A DNA stretch of 64,000 nt from Thunnus maccoyii (Eukaryota > Chordata > Actinopteri > Scombriformes > Scombridae): positions 5,910,147-5,974,146 of the forward strand of contig NC_056547.1 of NCBI RefSeq assembly GCF_910596095.1, given 5' to 3'. Position 1 is the first letter of the stretch. Each line of letters begins with the position of its first letter. A program made the translations under genes and the position numbers. Positions 1 through 10,609 of this stretch are shown here, piece after piece. Below the pieces are notes generated by a model. The model ran no database searches, had not been told where the DNA came from, and was given only the letters and a program-made list of their open reading frames with translations.

Positions 1-1303
1 AGAAGGACACTGGAAGTGATGAGAGAGCAGCCGATACACAGCAGAGCGACAGGTTTCTGGTCTGCTGGGAGGGTCTTAGTGCCTTCATTGGATAAGGTGA
101 TCAGGAGGAGGAAAGAAGTCTAAAAAAAAGAGTAAATGAAAAAGTTGTTATGATTTAATCAATTAATTAATACTGCAATGTGAAATGAGTTGCTGCTACA
201 TAGACAATGACTGGGTATAGTACTTTGTGGAATTGAGTTATTAGGACAAAATTAAGTTTATATTCTAGGCTTGAAAACAGGTACGGACAACAATTTATTT
301 ATTTATAAGCATCTTAGAGTACCTTGAAAAGCACTTTTTAAATAAAATGTATAATAATAATAATAATAATAATAATTATCATCATCATCATCATCATCAT
401 CATCATAATAATCATAATAATCATAAAAATACATATATTTTAAAGAAAAATATATTAATGAAAATAACAAACCTTGCTACATAGCGCCAATCCGAAGACA
501 AGCACAGCGACTACACATAATGAGATTAACTTCAGCAGCTTTATTAGTTTCCAGGGCGTATGTTCATCTTCGATGACTGGGACCTCTCGACAGGTATCCC
601 ACGGCCTCCTGATTAAAGATACCAAAATGTCAAAGTCTGAGGTAGGAGGGTAGGTAGAAAATTAGTAAGATAACAAATATAGATATAATTAAAAATAATA
701 ATACATTATGTAATAAATAGTTAAATACAGATACATACAGTATAAAAATATTGATAGATATAGATAAACATAGAGATATAGATATAGATGTAGATATAGA
801 TAGATATGAAGTGGAAACCATAGTAATGTTAAAAAATAGCCTATACAGTTTTTAAAAAAGTGTATTATTTGAAAATACTGCAAATGATTTGTATGTATAA
901 ACGTAATCCAATAAATTTTGCTTTCCATATCTGTAATCACTTTTTTCCAATTGTGAATTCCTCAAAATAATAAAAATCTAAAGTAAAAAGGAATGAATAT
1001 CTTTTGACATTTTCTGCTTTAAAAGTGCATAACTTTTTTACATTATATTAAAATTTAAATAATTGCAACTAATAAAAAATATAAAATTACAACAATTTTA
1101 CAACATTAAAGGAATGAAGTGAATTAGGTGTTAGTTAACTATAAACAACGAAAATTAATAATATTCCATTATTTTTATATGTTTAAAATTTCATTGTTAT
1201 TTTTATGATTATTAATTAAATAAACTGCTTTTTGGCAAGTTTATTTAATTTTAAAAAAGTTTTGAGCATATACTTACTTGGGCATATCTCTGTCTTCCTC
1301 CAT
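1..1303 (-). CDS. chs1: chitin synthase, copy A (5' exons only, gene continues past left edge)
   Basis: The 5' end of a membrane chitin synthase (GT2 family, UDP-GlcNAc polymerising). Three exons are visible: 1278-1303 (putative start, MEEDRDMPK), 473-636, and 1-119 (cut by the window edge). Exon 2 encodes the cytosolic N-terminal motif [11 protein letters not shown], which resembles the WDVFR segment of insect chitin synthases, followed by a first hydrophobic helix ending in LCSK. Exon 3 continues with [13 protein letters not shown]. Sequence is nearly the same as copies B and C. No stop or frameshift is seen in exons 2-3. The 26-nt first exon does not join exon 2 in frame by a single splice (see findings), so the N-terminus is uncertain. 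Catalytic exons lie outside the window, so it cannot be said whether this copy is complete. Confidence 0.8.
350..428. repeat. (ATA)n/(ATC)n simple repeat in chs copy A intron 2
   Basis: Runs of ataata followed by atcatc triplets. The same intron position in copy B (18805-18870) has a shorter and differently phased version, and in copy C it is replaced by (TA)n. The site is therefore an unstable microsatellite that mutated independently after duplication. Confidence 0.8.
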
Positions 1304-1391
1304 GATGATTGTTGCAAATGGAATACCTTTGATTGAAAGGCAGCTTATTAAGGTTAGCGCCTGTAGCTATAACTCATCACACCTGAGCAGG

Positions 1392-1397
1392 TTTATA
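1392..1397 (-). promoter_or_regulatory. TATA box of chs copy A
   Basis: Reads GGCTATAAACC on the minus strand, 89 nt upstream of the putative start ATG. The whole neighbourhood is conserved in copy B at the same spacing. It supports the short 1278-1303 exon as the true first exon. In copy C a small deletion removes it. Confidence 0.55.
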
Positions 1398-2776
1398 GCC
1401 AGGCTCGTCATCAAATGACAACACCCAGAGTAGTGGGTGCAGTCGATCCAGGTGAACAGAATCACTCTGTCCCAGCATATGAAAGTGGTTAAACTTAGAT
1501 TCCTATTAGCCAATTAGGTTAAGAAAAACTACAATTAATACACTATTAACCAGGAAATGTAAATAAAAAAGTAACCATTCCTGTTTGCAGCAGTCAAATA
1601 TGTGTATTAGATGTGTTGTTTCTGTGGAGGCATACATAGTATGCAAACTTGAGGTTTTAATTTTGGGAAAGTGTGAGAAAACAGGGAGACACTCTCCAGG
1701 TCTGACTGAGGTGGGAACAGTATTCCACCCATGTGGAGTCAGAAAAGAGATGTGAAGGTGATGAGCAAGTTGTTGGAAATGAGGGAGGGACAAACAAATG
1801 GCATAAGTCACATAGAACAGAGGTTGAATAATGACCTGGATGTGTGCCTGAGGTAATTATGCCACCACAAATGACTGGGACTGGACTGTAATATAGACCT
1901 GGGAGTCTTCATGCAGCGTCAGCATCATTACGCAAGGAGTATACCCAACTTGGTACATCATTAGAAAGATTTTTTCATTAATCAAACTCTTGAGAGTTAT
2001 AGTAAGTCTAGTGGTCCCTAGAGGCTGCAACAGTCGTTACTTCCCCCAATGTTGTAGTGTTCCACCATGTCTACACTGAACGCATTTCAGCAATGTTTCT
2101 CAGTTGTCCATCAGTCTAGGATGAAAAGCTTTACCAGTTGTGAGGTGAAAAAAATTAAAATATCCTAAGGAAGTTCAAAGCTCATGGAGAGTCTAAAAAA
2201 AAGGTTCATCCTCTGAGGAGCGATCTGCACATAAGATTGTAACATTACTCGTCTTAGTTTATTGGGGTACTGTACGGGCAATATTTTTGTAAATGTCTTG
2301 CCAAAGTGTTGGCCAAAGATGGCTTTTAATTGAACTTATAGCTGCAATTAATCAATTCTTTTTTTATGCTGCCTGTTTAATGCTCTTTATGCTGCCTTTT
2401 GCATCAGCTTGTCTCAATGAACAAAGAGCAAACCTAATCTATTAAAGTTTCAGAAGGAACAGAGAAGTGATCTGTGATTGGTCAATGTATCAGCTTATAT
2501 GACTACAGCCAATGGCACACAGCCACAAGACATATATGTACATACACATTTATGTTAGACAAGAGTCACACCTCCCCAGGACTCAGGAAACCAAGAGCCC
2601 CAAGCCTTATATGGCCTTTGCACCTTTAACATGTTCCGCTTACACCAAGACCCAGAATGTCACCTTATTTGGGCCTAAGCCAGGATGGAAGAAAAGGACT
2701 GGGCAAGTGACATGCACACAGAAAAAAAAGCAAAGTAGCAGTGATCTTACTTCCACAGTTCTGTACACTAAAATTA

Positions 2777-4394
2777 TTAGGGCCTGAGCCCCAAAGGGGC
2801 GAAGACCCTATTGTATTTCCTGTGTTTGTTTGTTTGTTTCTTCTTTATTATTCCGCCACTTCAACCCTAAATTTGACCCCCTAAACATGCTAAAAAACTC
2901 ACCAAATTTGGCAGCCACATCAGGTCTGGTGAAAAATTTGATAAAATGTAAAAATTAACCCCCAAAGTGCCAAAATGTGCTCGAGAGCACCACCTATGTA
3001 TCTAATATGGCCACCATGGCCATATGGCCATAGGAATGTCGTAGAGAGATCAAACCAAAACTCAATTATTTGTCTCATCAAGACCTACAAATCATATGCT
3101 GACACCCCTCACCTAAATGCAACAGGAAGTCTGCAATATGCTCATCAAAATACCAATTTTGGACCCCCAAGAAATGCTATCTCCTCCTAGGGCGTTAATG
3201 GTATCAACTTCAAACTTGAATTCATGACTTATGACACTGTGCTGAACAAAAGTTGTTAAAAACTTTGTAATAACTCGAACGATTTAGATATTATAAGCCC
3301 TGAAAGTTGTAGTGCCACATCACACCTTACAATGTAAACCAAAGGGGAGGCAATCTCTGGGCATGGACTTTGTGTCAAACAAATGGTTCTGATGTCTAAA
3401 CTATAACTCTGACCACTTTGAAACCTGTATCAATGGATTCGCGATGAAATTTCCTACAAAAAATGTAATTTTTAATGTAGGATTTGGCCAAAGTCATGGG
3501 ATTTATGAGGATATTTCACAAGAAGAGTGACATTCTCCTCTCCAACTGAGAGAGAGAGGGAGAGAATGGGGGAGGGATGGTTGTGGGGGTTGAATGGAGC
3601 TCATTGAGTGAGAGTGACAGTTTAGTGATAACATGCTGCAGAAAAATAAAATCAAAACTAAAATTTGTAGCTCTGTACTGCAGTTTTTCCTTTATTAGGG
3701 CCCAAGCACCTAGCGGTTCGCTCACACTCTCCATTTAAATATATGAATATTTTTCTGTGTCCAGCTGCAGTTACTTATTGTCTCTACATACCTGACAGTA
3801 CACATTTCAATCAAACTTTGACCAGGTCATGTGGGTTAAAAGTCTTTACTTTTCTAAAAATAAACTCGATGAAAATTAGGAAATTAATTTGTTTTACACA
3901 CAAACTCATCAAGAGTTTTCCTTACTAATTGAAATTCAAGTGAATGGGCCCAAAACTTGCATAATTTTGATGCCACAGGTGTGAGCAAGACAGACATGTC
4001 TCACCCTGCAGAAAATTCTCATCCTTGCACCATTGAGATCTAATGCTTCTCCATGACAGAGAAAGTTGCTATAACTTTATTGTACATGCTCCAGTCTGCA
4101 CCAAACTTTACATGTTTGATAAGAGTCACGGCCTGAACACATCTACATAACAATATTACATCAGTGATGCAAACTGGCTGAATAGCACCCCCCATGAAAT
4201 TTCAGCGAAGCAGCCCCAGCAGCAGGCAAAACAGTGGACAAAGGAAGTGATGTTTATCTCCTTCTTGCATTGCCTGAAAACAGCCCGGGTCTGAAGACAT
4301 CTACATGCCTGTGACAGAAGACCTTTGATTGCGTCGTGGCCCGAAGTGCGCAAAGGCGCGAGGGCCTGTTCAACGCTGCTTGCAGCTTTAATCA
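2777..4394. mobile_element. about 1.6-kb interspersed repeat, block 1 only
   Basis: Begins TTAGGGCCTGAGCCCC and ends GAGGGCCTGTTCAACG followed by TTGCAGCTTTAAT. It interrupts sequence that is continuous in block 2 at 21750 (aaaattat joined to attatcatctg). An internal 'agggcccaagcacctagcgg' at about 3697 repeats the left-end style, so it may be two nested or head-to-tail fragments. No long coding frame is seen. It resembles an abundant percomorph repeat that starts with GGGCC(C)GAGC; the class is not established from sequence alone. Confidence 0.6.
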
Positions 4395-5157
4395 AGATTA
4401 TCATCTGATCATCTCAACACTTTTAACCATTATAGCAGACAATATTTATTATCCATAAGATATTTCATGGAAATCTAGTCAGTAGTGTCCAGATATCTTG
4501 CTCTGGATCAAAGTGTTCAGGTGAAACAATGAAAAAACACATCAGTTTCCTGATAAGAGTGTATATTCACCGGAGCATGTTTGGGGCCTAAGTCCAGCAG
4601 AAAACTTGTGGCTTCTGGAAGAACTCGACAGCAACAAGGAAATTTCACTGGAAAAATCCAGGAATGAGTTTAAATAGTAATTTGAAGAGAGGAAAAGCCT
4701 GAAACCAACTGTAAATAATAATAATAATGTCAAGAATAACAGCATTAACCCTCAGGCTAACTCTATCTTTTACATCATTCAGAGTTACTCATTGTTTAGC
4801 TCAACTATGAGGCATTTTTCATTTCCTGATTATCTGGGCCTTGAAAAGTGCCTCAACCTGAAGAATAAAATGTGAAATATAGCTGCAATATTAAAGCAAC
4901 CAAAACAGGAGCTGAATCAAATTTAGCAAGTATGCCACTGTAATTTTACAAGATGTAAAATTACTCAAAGACTAACCACTAACCACTGACTAACCACTGT
5001 CTTGACAAAATGATTTTGTGAAGTGTAGATTTTGCAGTTAACTTGTTTTTTATTCTATATTGTTGCATTCAAATGTGTTTACTGCTAGTTTACTCCTGTT
5101 CTTATCCTCTTGCCTTTTTATCTTTATGTTTTATTTGCAGTTTTAATGTTTGTCTAA

Positions 5158-5285
5158 ATGTTTAGCTTTTGCTTTTGTGACACTTGTTTTTATTGTCCTG
5201 TGTACAGAGGGCACCCATACAAAAGGGAGCGATTCTGCTCTCATTGGGCCTCCCTGTATGAATAAAGGTTGAATGAATGAATGTA
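5158..5285 (+). mobile_element. LINE-like 3' tail with GAATGAATG microsatellite
   Basis: Sequence 'gagggcacccatacaaaagg ... cctccctgtatgaataaagg' followed by tandem GAAT units. This has the form of a truncated non-LTR element 3' end. Related copies: 24303-24357 (block 2) and 44788-44882 (block 3). Confidence 0.5.
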
Positions 5286-5454
5286 CAAAGATATGAAACC
5301 TCACATACTGTATACTGTATATATGTAAATGCCACGTTTTTACAGTCTGTATACTTTGTGTTTTAATTTTAGTTATTCATGAGCCACATCAAAGACAAAC
5401 CTACATCACATTGTTTGAACAATGTGCTGTTTCAAGTTTATTTTGTCATTTCAG

Positions 5455-5604
5455 GCGATCACGAGGAGGCACATCCACATCCATAAATTATTATTATGTG
5501 AACAAGATTATGAAAAAATGCATGCAGATTGCTGTCTTGTTCCTATTTCTTCTTTAATTCTACATGGACATGACTATGATTTGACCAAAAATGGTCTTCC
5601 TCAG
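5455..5604 (+). pseudogene. orphan exon-like segment, block 1
   Basis: A 150-nt stretch is bounded by a polypyrimidine acceptor (ttttgtcatttcag) and a consensus donor (CAG|gtaaag) and is open in one frame, ending HGHDYDLTKNGLPQ. Its homologue at 24525-24675 in block 2 keeps both splice sites but is one base longer, so the open frame differs. No family is recognised. The likeliest reading is a decayed exon of a gene that was carried in the duplicated unit. Confidence 0.35.
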
Positions 5605-5635
5605 GTAAAGGTGAAGATTTTAGTACACCAGGGCT

Positions 5636-5840
5636 ACAGCTAGAGATTATTTTCATCATTGAATAATCTGGCAATGATTTTCTCAATCATTTTGTCTATA
5701 AAATGTCAGAAAATAGTGTTATAGTTATAGTTATATAACTTATACTTATACTTTACTAATAGTTATATATAGTTATAATTTTCTAGAGTCAAAGGTTCAA
5801 ACGTCAGTTCAAAACCCCAAAATATTGAGTTTACTAAAGT
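5636..5840. mobile_element. decayed TCGATTAA-type foldback element
   Basis: Contains 'gattattttcatcattgaat' and 'ttgtctataaaatgtcagaa', hallmarks of the abundant teleost foldback repeat that recurs in slc39a7 introns. The homologue in block 2 is at 24713-24890. Confidence 0.5.
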
Positions 5841-7311
5841 TTGAGAAAGAGAGCATTAATCATCACATTTGAGACACTGAAACCATTTTTTTTATGCTGA
5901 TACAGCACATCTCATGCAAATTTGTGATGTTTTGGCTGGGTGTTTGGGAGACGTTGTTGGCAGTGATTGTTTCAAGGTCTGCTGCACTTAATCCAATCCC
6001 TGCACTTCCTTTTCCAACATTGATGAGTGTATTTCTGTCATAAGTAATACGTGCTTCAGTAATAAAGGTGAAAAAATAGCAAATTAAAACAAAAATGTGT
6101 CAAAGTTTTAGTTAGCTACTGGTCGCTGTATCTACATGTGCTGTTGTTGCCATGTATTTCAGTTTTAAGCCATTTATTGTTCTATAAATCTGTAATAAAA
6201 CTTTAAATCCTTTTGACACGTTGTGCGGTGATCCTGTTCTAGAGACTGGATTTGATTCAGTTGACACATGCGGTGTAATGTTGAAACTGATGTTCTAGTG
6301 TTTATAATAGCACACAGTATGTTTTTACATTGTTTTGATTTGTTGCGGTATCATAAAGAAACACCTCTTGAGGCTAAAACTAACAACCCGTGGCCTCTTC
6401 AGTTTGTTTGTATAGAGGGTGTGTTGATGTACCAGAGCATCAAAGCATAAACACCGTTTCAGGTTTTCTAAGACACCAGCATGCGTCAGAGGTTATGTCT
6501 TCGCTTCATGTGTGGTTTAAGTGTGTAGGTATGTCTACAGTTTTCACCTAATTATCATTTCTTTAATATGCTTTTGCTGCTCTCCAGTGGCATACCGAAG
6601 TTTCTGCTTGTATGCAAATGTGTGTATCTTTGGAGCTCAACTCCATATTTCTTCATATATGTATACATGCTGTATGTTTATTGAATGTGTGTTTGTGTGT
6701 GTGTGTGCAGACTTTTATTTGGATGGCAACTTATTAAAATCTCATGAAAATTCAGATGTGCAGATGAAAAGTTTTCTGGGATGGAGCATATCCAGAAGAT
6801 GTCCGCAGATGATTACGGTGTTAATTCACTGTTAACTTTTAAAGATCTTACTGTTCTCCACAGCACACGACATAGGTTCCAGGCTTGTGGTTAATACTGC
6901 GTACATACATATATCAAATAAAGAGACATATATTGCAGCATTCTTAATGGAAATGTAGTTAATTACAAGTTGGGTCTTGGGTCTACTTTGGCCATCGTCT
7001 CTACTGGGTATGAACATTGTGCACTGAGTAAATTGTTGAGAGTCAGATAGATAGATATATTGCATAATTACAATCTTAAAATTGTTAAAAATTCCCTCAT
7101 TGAGTCTCAACGGACAGTGTTTTTCTGTTCAGCTGCAGTGGAAAGTGAAAAGAGGGAAACAGTAACTTGTAACTTGTGGTCTTTCTGATGAATTAAAGAG
7201 CTAAAAAAAAAAAAAAAAAAAACAGAAAATCATCAGATAATACTAATCCAGTCAAAGGATGTTTTTTCATAACCTGGAAATCCAAACCTTCTAAAAAATG
7301 GTTTATCACAA

Positions 7312-8605
7312 GGAACAAAACGTCTTAACCCATTTTGAAGTATGACTCATGAGAAAGTGTCACTGTCACAAATGACATGACTAATGTCATGACTATTTCT
7401 GAATGTCAGTCACATTTATTATGGCCAAACATGCTCACACAAGTATAGATGCATGCGATTGTATGTGTGTGCAAAACTAAATATACCCTTTAATTATATA
7501 TACTGCGTGTTCTGATGAATTATGACTATACCTATAATTTGCAGTCACATAGGAACTTCACCTGTCTCATATGTCACTCCTTTGTTGTTATGGCTGTTTT
7601 TTAAGAATAATTAAAAATAATGTTGCGGGACTAGAGGGTGTAATTAACAGCACTTATTCCAGTTTTGCAAGTTTGGCAGCCAGAGGAATTCGTTTAAAGT
7701 GAAAGAGAGAACAAAACGTCTTAACCCATTTTGAAGTATGCCTCGTGAGAAAGTGTCACTGTCACAAATGTGACTTTTCCTCTGTGTTGAGAGAAGATAT
7801 TGTAGCAGTCTTCAAATCAATGTCAATGGACTTGTTTTTTAAGTCAGCAGTTGTCTATTGCAGTAAGAATAGGATCGGGACCTTGCCCGATCCATTGCTG
7901 AACCTTTGTTTTTTTGGGCACATGGCTTTTCAAAACATCCCACTGCACTCTGTTTAAATAGGAAAACAACAGTATGGTGAGCAAATGAACCACTGAGTTA
8001 ATAAATGAAGAGTAGCTACCAGTTTGAAGGGCCAATCCACTGATTTTACACTTTATGAAGTTGAGTTTATGTTTAATTTGAAGAGTACTACTCACCTTTG
8101 ACAGCAGTTGTACAATTTCTTTTGTAGCTCTGTTTGAAGTTTGCTAAGTTTGAAAAACAAAACAAAAAAAAACCCCAAAACAAACAGAAAAGAAAAAAAA
8201 AAATGTATATATGTGCTGGTTTTTCATTGCATAACCTTTTTGTTGTGGATAACACGGGTAAGTGTTGCTTTGCATTCATGACTAATATCTATTTCTGAAT
8301 GTCAGTCACGTTTATTATGGCCAAACATGCTCACACAAGTATAGATGCATGCAAATGTATGTGTGTGCAAAACTAAATATACCTTTTAATTGTATATGCC
8401 GCGTGTTCTGATTAATTATGACTACACCTATAATTTGCGGTCACATAGGAACTTCACCTATACTCATATGTCACTCCTTTGTTGTTGTGGCTGTTTTTTA
8501 AGAATAATTAAAAATAATGTTGCCAGACTAGAGGGTGTAATTAACAGCACTTATTCCAGTTTTGCAAGTTTGGCAGCCAGAGGAATTTGTTTAAAGTTAA
8601 AGTGA
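7312..8605. repeat. local tandem duplication A-B-A'-B' in block 1
   Basis: Segment A (7312-7385, 'cgtcttaacccattttgaag') recurs at 7709-7775. Segment B (7400-7702, 'ttattatggccaaacatgct') recurs at 8297-8600. Block 2 has only the A' version (about 26775-26967). A poly-A-rich stretch sits between (8160-8205). Confidence 0.75.
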
Positions 8606-8834
8606 GAAGGTGTCAACACTAAGATGATCTAATAAAACACAATAAAGGGTCTGATGGGGCACAGAGGGTCGGATGAATACCTTACAGATTGATTCATCAC
8701 TGAAATTTTATTTCATGCCACCATCAATTATGTTGTTGAGAAATATGTATTTACTGCAGTTTACAATCTACAGTAAATACACTGGAAATGTTCTTGTAAT
8801 AAAAGTATAGTACATTGTGATATTTTGCTAATCA

Positions 8835-9322
8835 TTGACTGTATATAAGTATGGACGACGCGCTTCCACTTCCTGCCACTATGCAAAAGTTAAGACATAA
8901 TATCTCCTTTCCAGGAGTTGCCATCTTGCTTGTGTGATGTCATTTGGAGCAGGGGTCTGCGCAGTAGAGTCGGGTGGTCCTCCAGCCACCTGACGGAGGT
9001 TTGAGAGTGGCTGTCACAGCTGTCAATCATGACGTCAGACCCCCATTCTATATGGTCAGATAAGTAATTACAAATACACTTATCAGAAAAATGATTACTT
9101 TGAAAAACATCAGCATGATAAGAACTACCTAAAACCATCTTTGGGAAAAATGTATTTGACGGGTACTTTGATTTCTTAGTTTGGCTCAAGTCCCATCCAC
9201 TAACATGGAGGGGGCAGGACTTATGACCTATACTGCAGCCAGCCACCAGGGGGCAGTCCAAATGGTTTGGCTTCACTTTTGGGGAGCTGTCATGACGTCC
9301 ATCTTTATATACAGTCTATGTT
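8835..9322. mobile_element. foldback/MITE element with GACTGTATATAA termini
   Basis: The left end 'gactgtatataagtatggac' and right end 'gtccatctttatatacagtc' are inverted copies, giving a 490-bp non-autonomous DNA-transposon-like unit without coding capacity. It is absent from the matching position of block 2, so it was inserted or lost after duplication. Confidence 0.65.
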
Positions 9323-9589
9323 TGAGATGAATAAAGTCACATTCTCACAAATATTTCTTGATTCACAATAAAAAAGAAAAAAGTTCCTAACAGTGTGTTT
9401 ATACCATGTGAAACAATTTGTTTACTTCTCCTTTCTCTCACAAATGTCTAAACAATATTCAGCCATTTTACCGTCGCCCATTTACTACTACAAAATGATG
9501 AGCATTTATTTGTGTGCAGTTTTTGGAATAAACCAGCTCAAAAACATTTGTTTAGTTATTTAAAAAAAAAAAGAAACTTTGCAAAGTGC

Positions 9590-9595
9590 TTTATT
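9590..9595 (-). terminator. candidate poly(A) signal of chs copy B
   Basis: AATAAA on the minus strand, about 1 kb downstream of the copy B stop codon. It is conserved at 27086-27091 for copy C in the same context (AATAAAGCACTTT). It is the first canonical signal noted in conserved 3'-flank sequence; use is inferred. Confidence 0.4.
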
Positions 9596-9983
9596 GAGGA
9601 ACAAGGACACAATACAAAGCACAACAAAAAAACAAAAAAACAAAATTCTTACAGTAGTATTGCATAAAATGGTAAAATTACAAATGTAGCATAAAAATAT
9701 AATTTGACTTTGGTTAGTTTGATTGTTTTGTCTCCTTCATTCAAAAATAAATACAAACAAAGATCAGGATCTAATATTAGCTTGAGCTCATTACAGTTTT
9801 GGTGGCCATTGTGCCTCCTCTGATACACATGACATCACAGTGAACCATCCAGGCACTCAAAGCTTTACATATTTAGTATTTAGCTTAAATGCATATCCAC
9901 ATATTATAAGGGCAATAGCAGTTCAACGAACTACTCTACTAACTACCAATTAAATCTTAAATCTCCCATGTTAAGCAACCGAT

Positions 9984-10345
9984 GATAAGGACTAGGGCTG
10001 TGCCCAAATACAAATACATTATTCAGCAAAGCATTTCATACAAATATCTTTTAAATATTTTTTTTTAAACGTTTTTGGGAAGAAAAAAAAAAAGTCAAAT
10101 ATTAGCGTGCAGGTCGGTCACATCGCTATATCAGTCTCTCTCCTCTGCTACGCTATTACGTCTGTCAGTAGGTTTCAACAAGGGGAGTCACATCCACCTG
10201 CTACATGACGCACATTTCCTAATTTGGACATCACTCCTGGAGTTGAGGTTGTTCCCCAGAGATAAAGCTGAGCTACCGACGCACACAAAGTGCTCCCAAG
10301 AGACTCTCCATAACCCGTTGTTCCCCTTCTCCTTTCCACAAAGTT
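9984..10345. mobile_element. hAT-like MITE fragment in 3' flank/UTR of chs copy B
   Basis: Starts 'tagggctgtgcccaaatac' and matches, in reverse orientation, the element at 36741-37230 in copy C intron 1, for example 'gagtcacatccacctgctac'. Copy C has only about 70 bp of it in its own 3' flank (27462-27535). TAGGGNTGTGC ends are typical of teleost hAT-derived MITEs. Confidence 0.6.
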
Positions 10346-10609
10346 AGGTTGTAAAAAATAGGGAATAAATGTAAAGTGCAAAGCAATAATTGCCTTTGGA
10401 GTTCTTCCCTACATGTCACACAGTTTGCAGTCACTGTGTTATGGGTGTATAAATAGTTAGAGGTCTGTCTGCAATGAATAAATCTGACTTGATTAAACAT
10501 AAACATAAATAATACACAGTACATAATGGGACATTTTTTGGTAAAATCTCACATGCAGTTGATATTTCAAAGTGATCAAAAGTTTGGATGGTGCACAGAA
10601 AGTCTGTGT

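Larger units (their letters stand above)
1310..9580. other. intergenic block 1 (between chs copies A and B)
   Basis: No convincing intact gene. Segments align with block 2: 1311-2250 with 19776-20690, 2400-2780 with 21345-21750, 4395-4770 with 21755-22555, 4775-4990 with 24120-24300, 5230-5880 with 24305-24950, and 7715-9990 in pieces with 26775-27460. Relative to block 2 it has gained a 1.6-kb repeat and a 490-bp foldback element, and has lost the segment equivalent to 22570-24115. Open frames here are short and unrelated to known proteins. Confidence 0.7.

Noticed and set aside
350-428. Repeat tract considered as a CRISPR array or other regular spacer array
   Set aside because: Only simple triplet repeats without spacers, in a vertebrate intron.
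8890-9276. 128-residue minus-strand frame (MKPNHLDCPLVAG...)
   Set aside because: It lies wholly inside a foldback element with GACTGTATATAA termini. Such frames recur by chance in repeat families.
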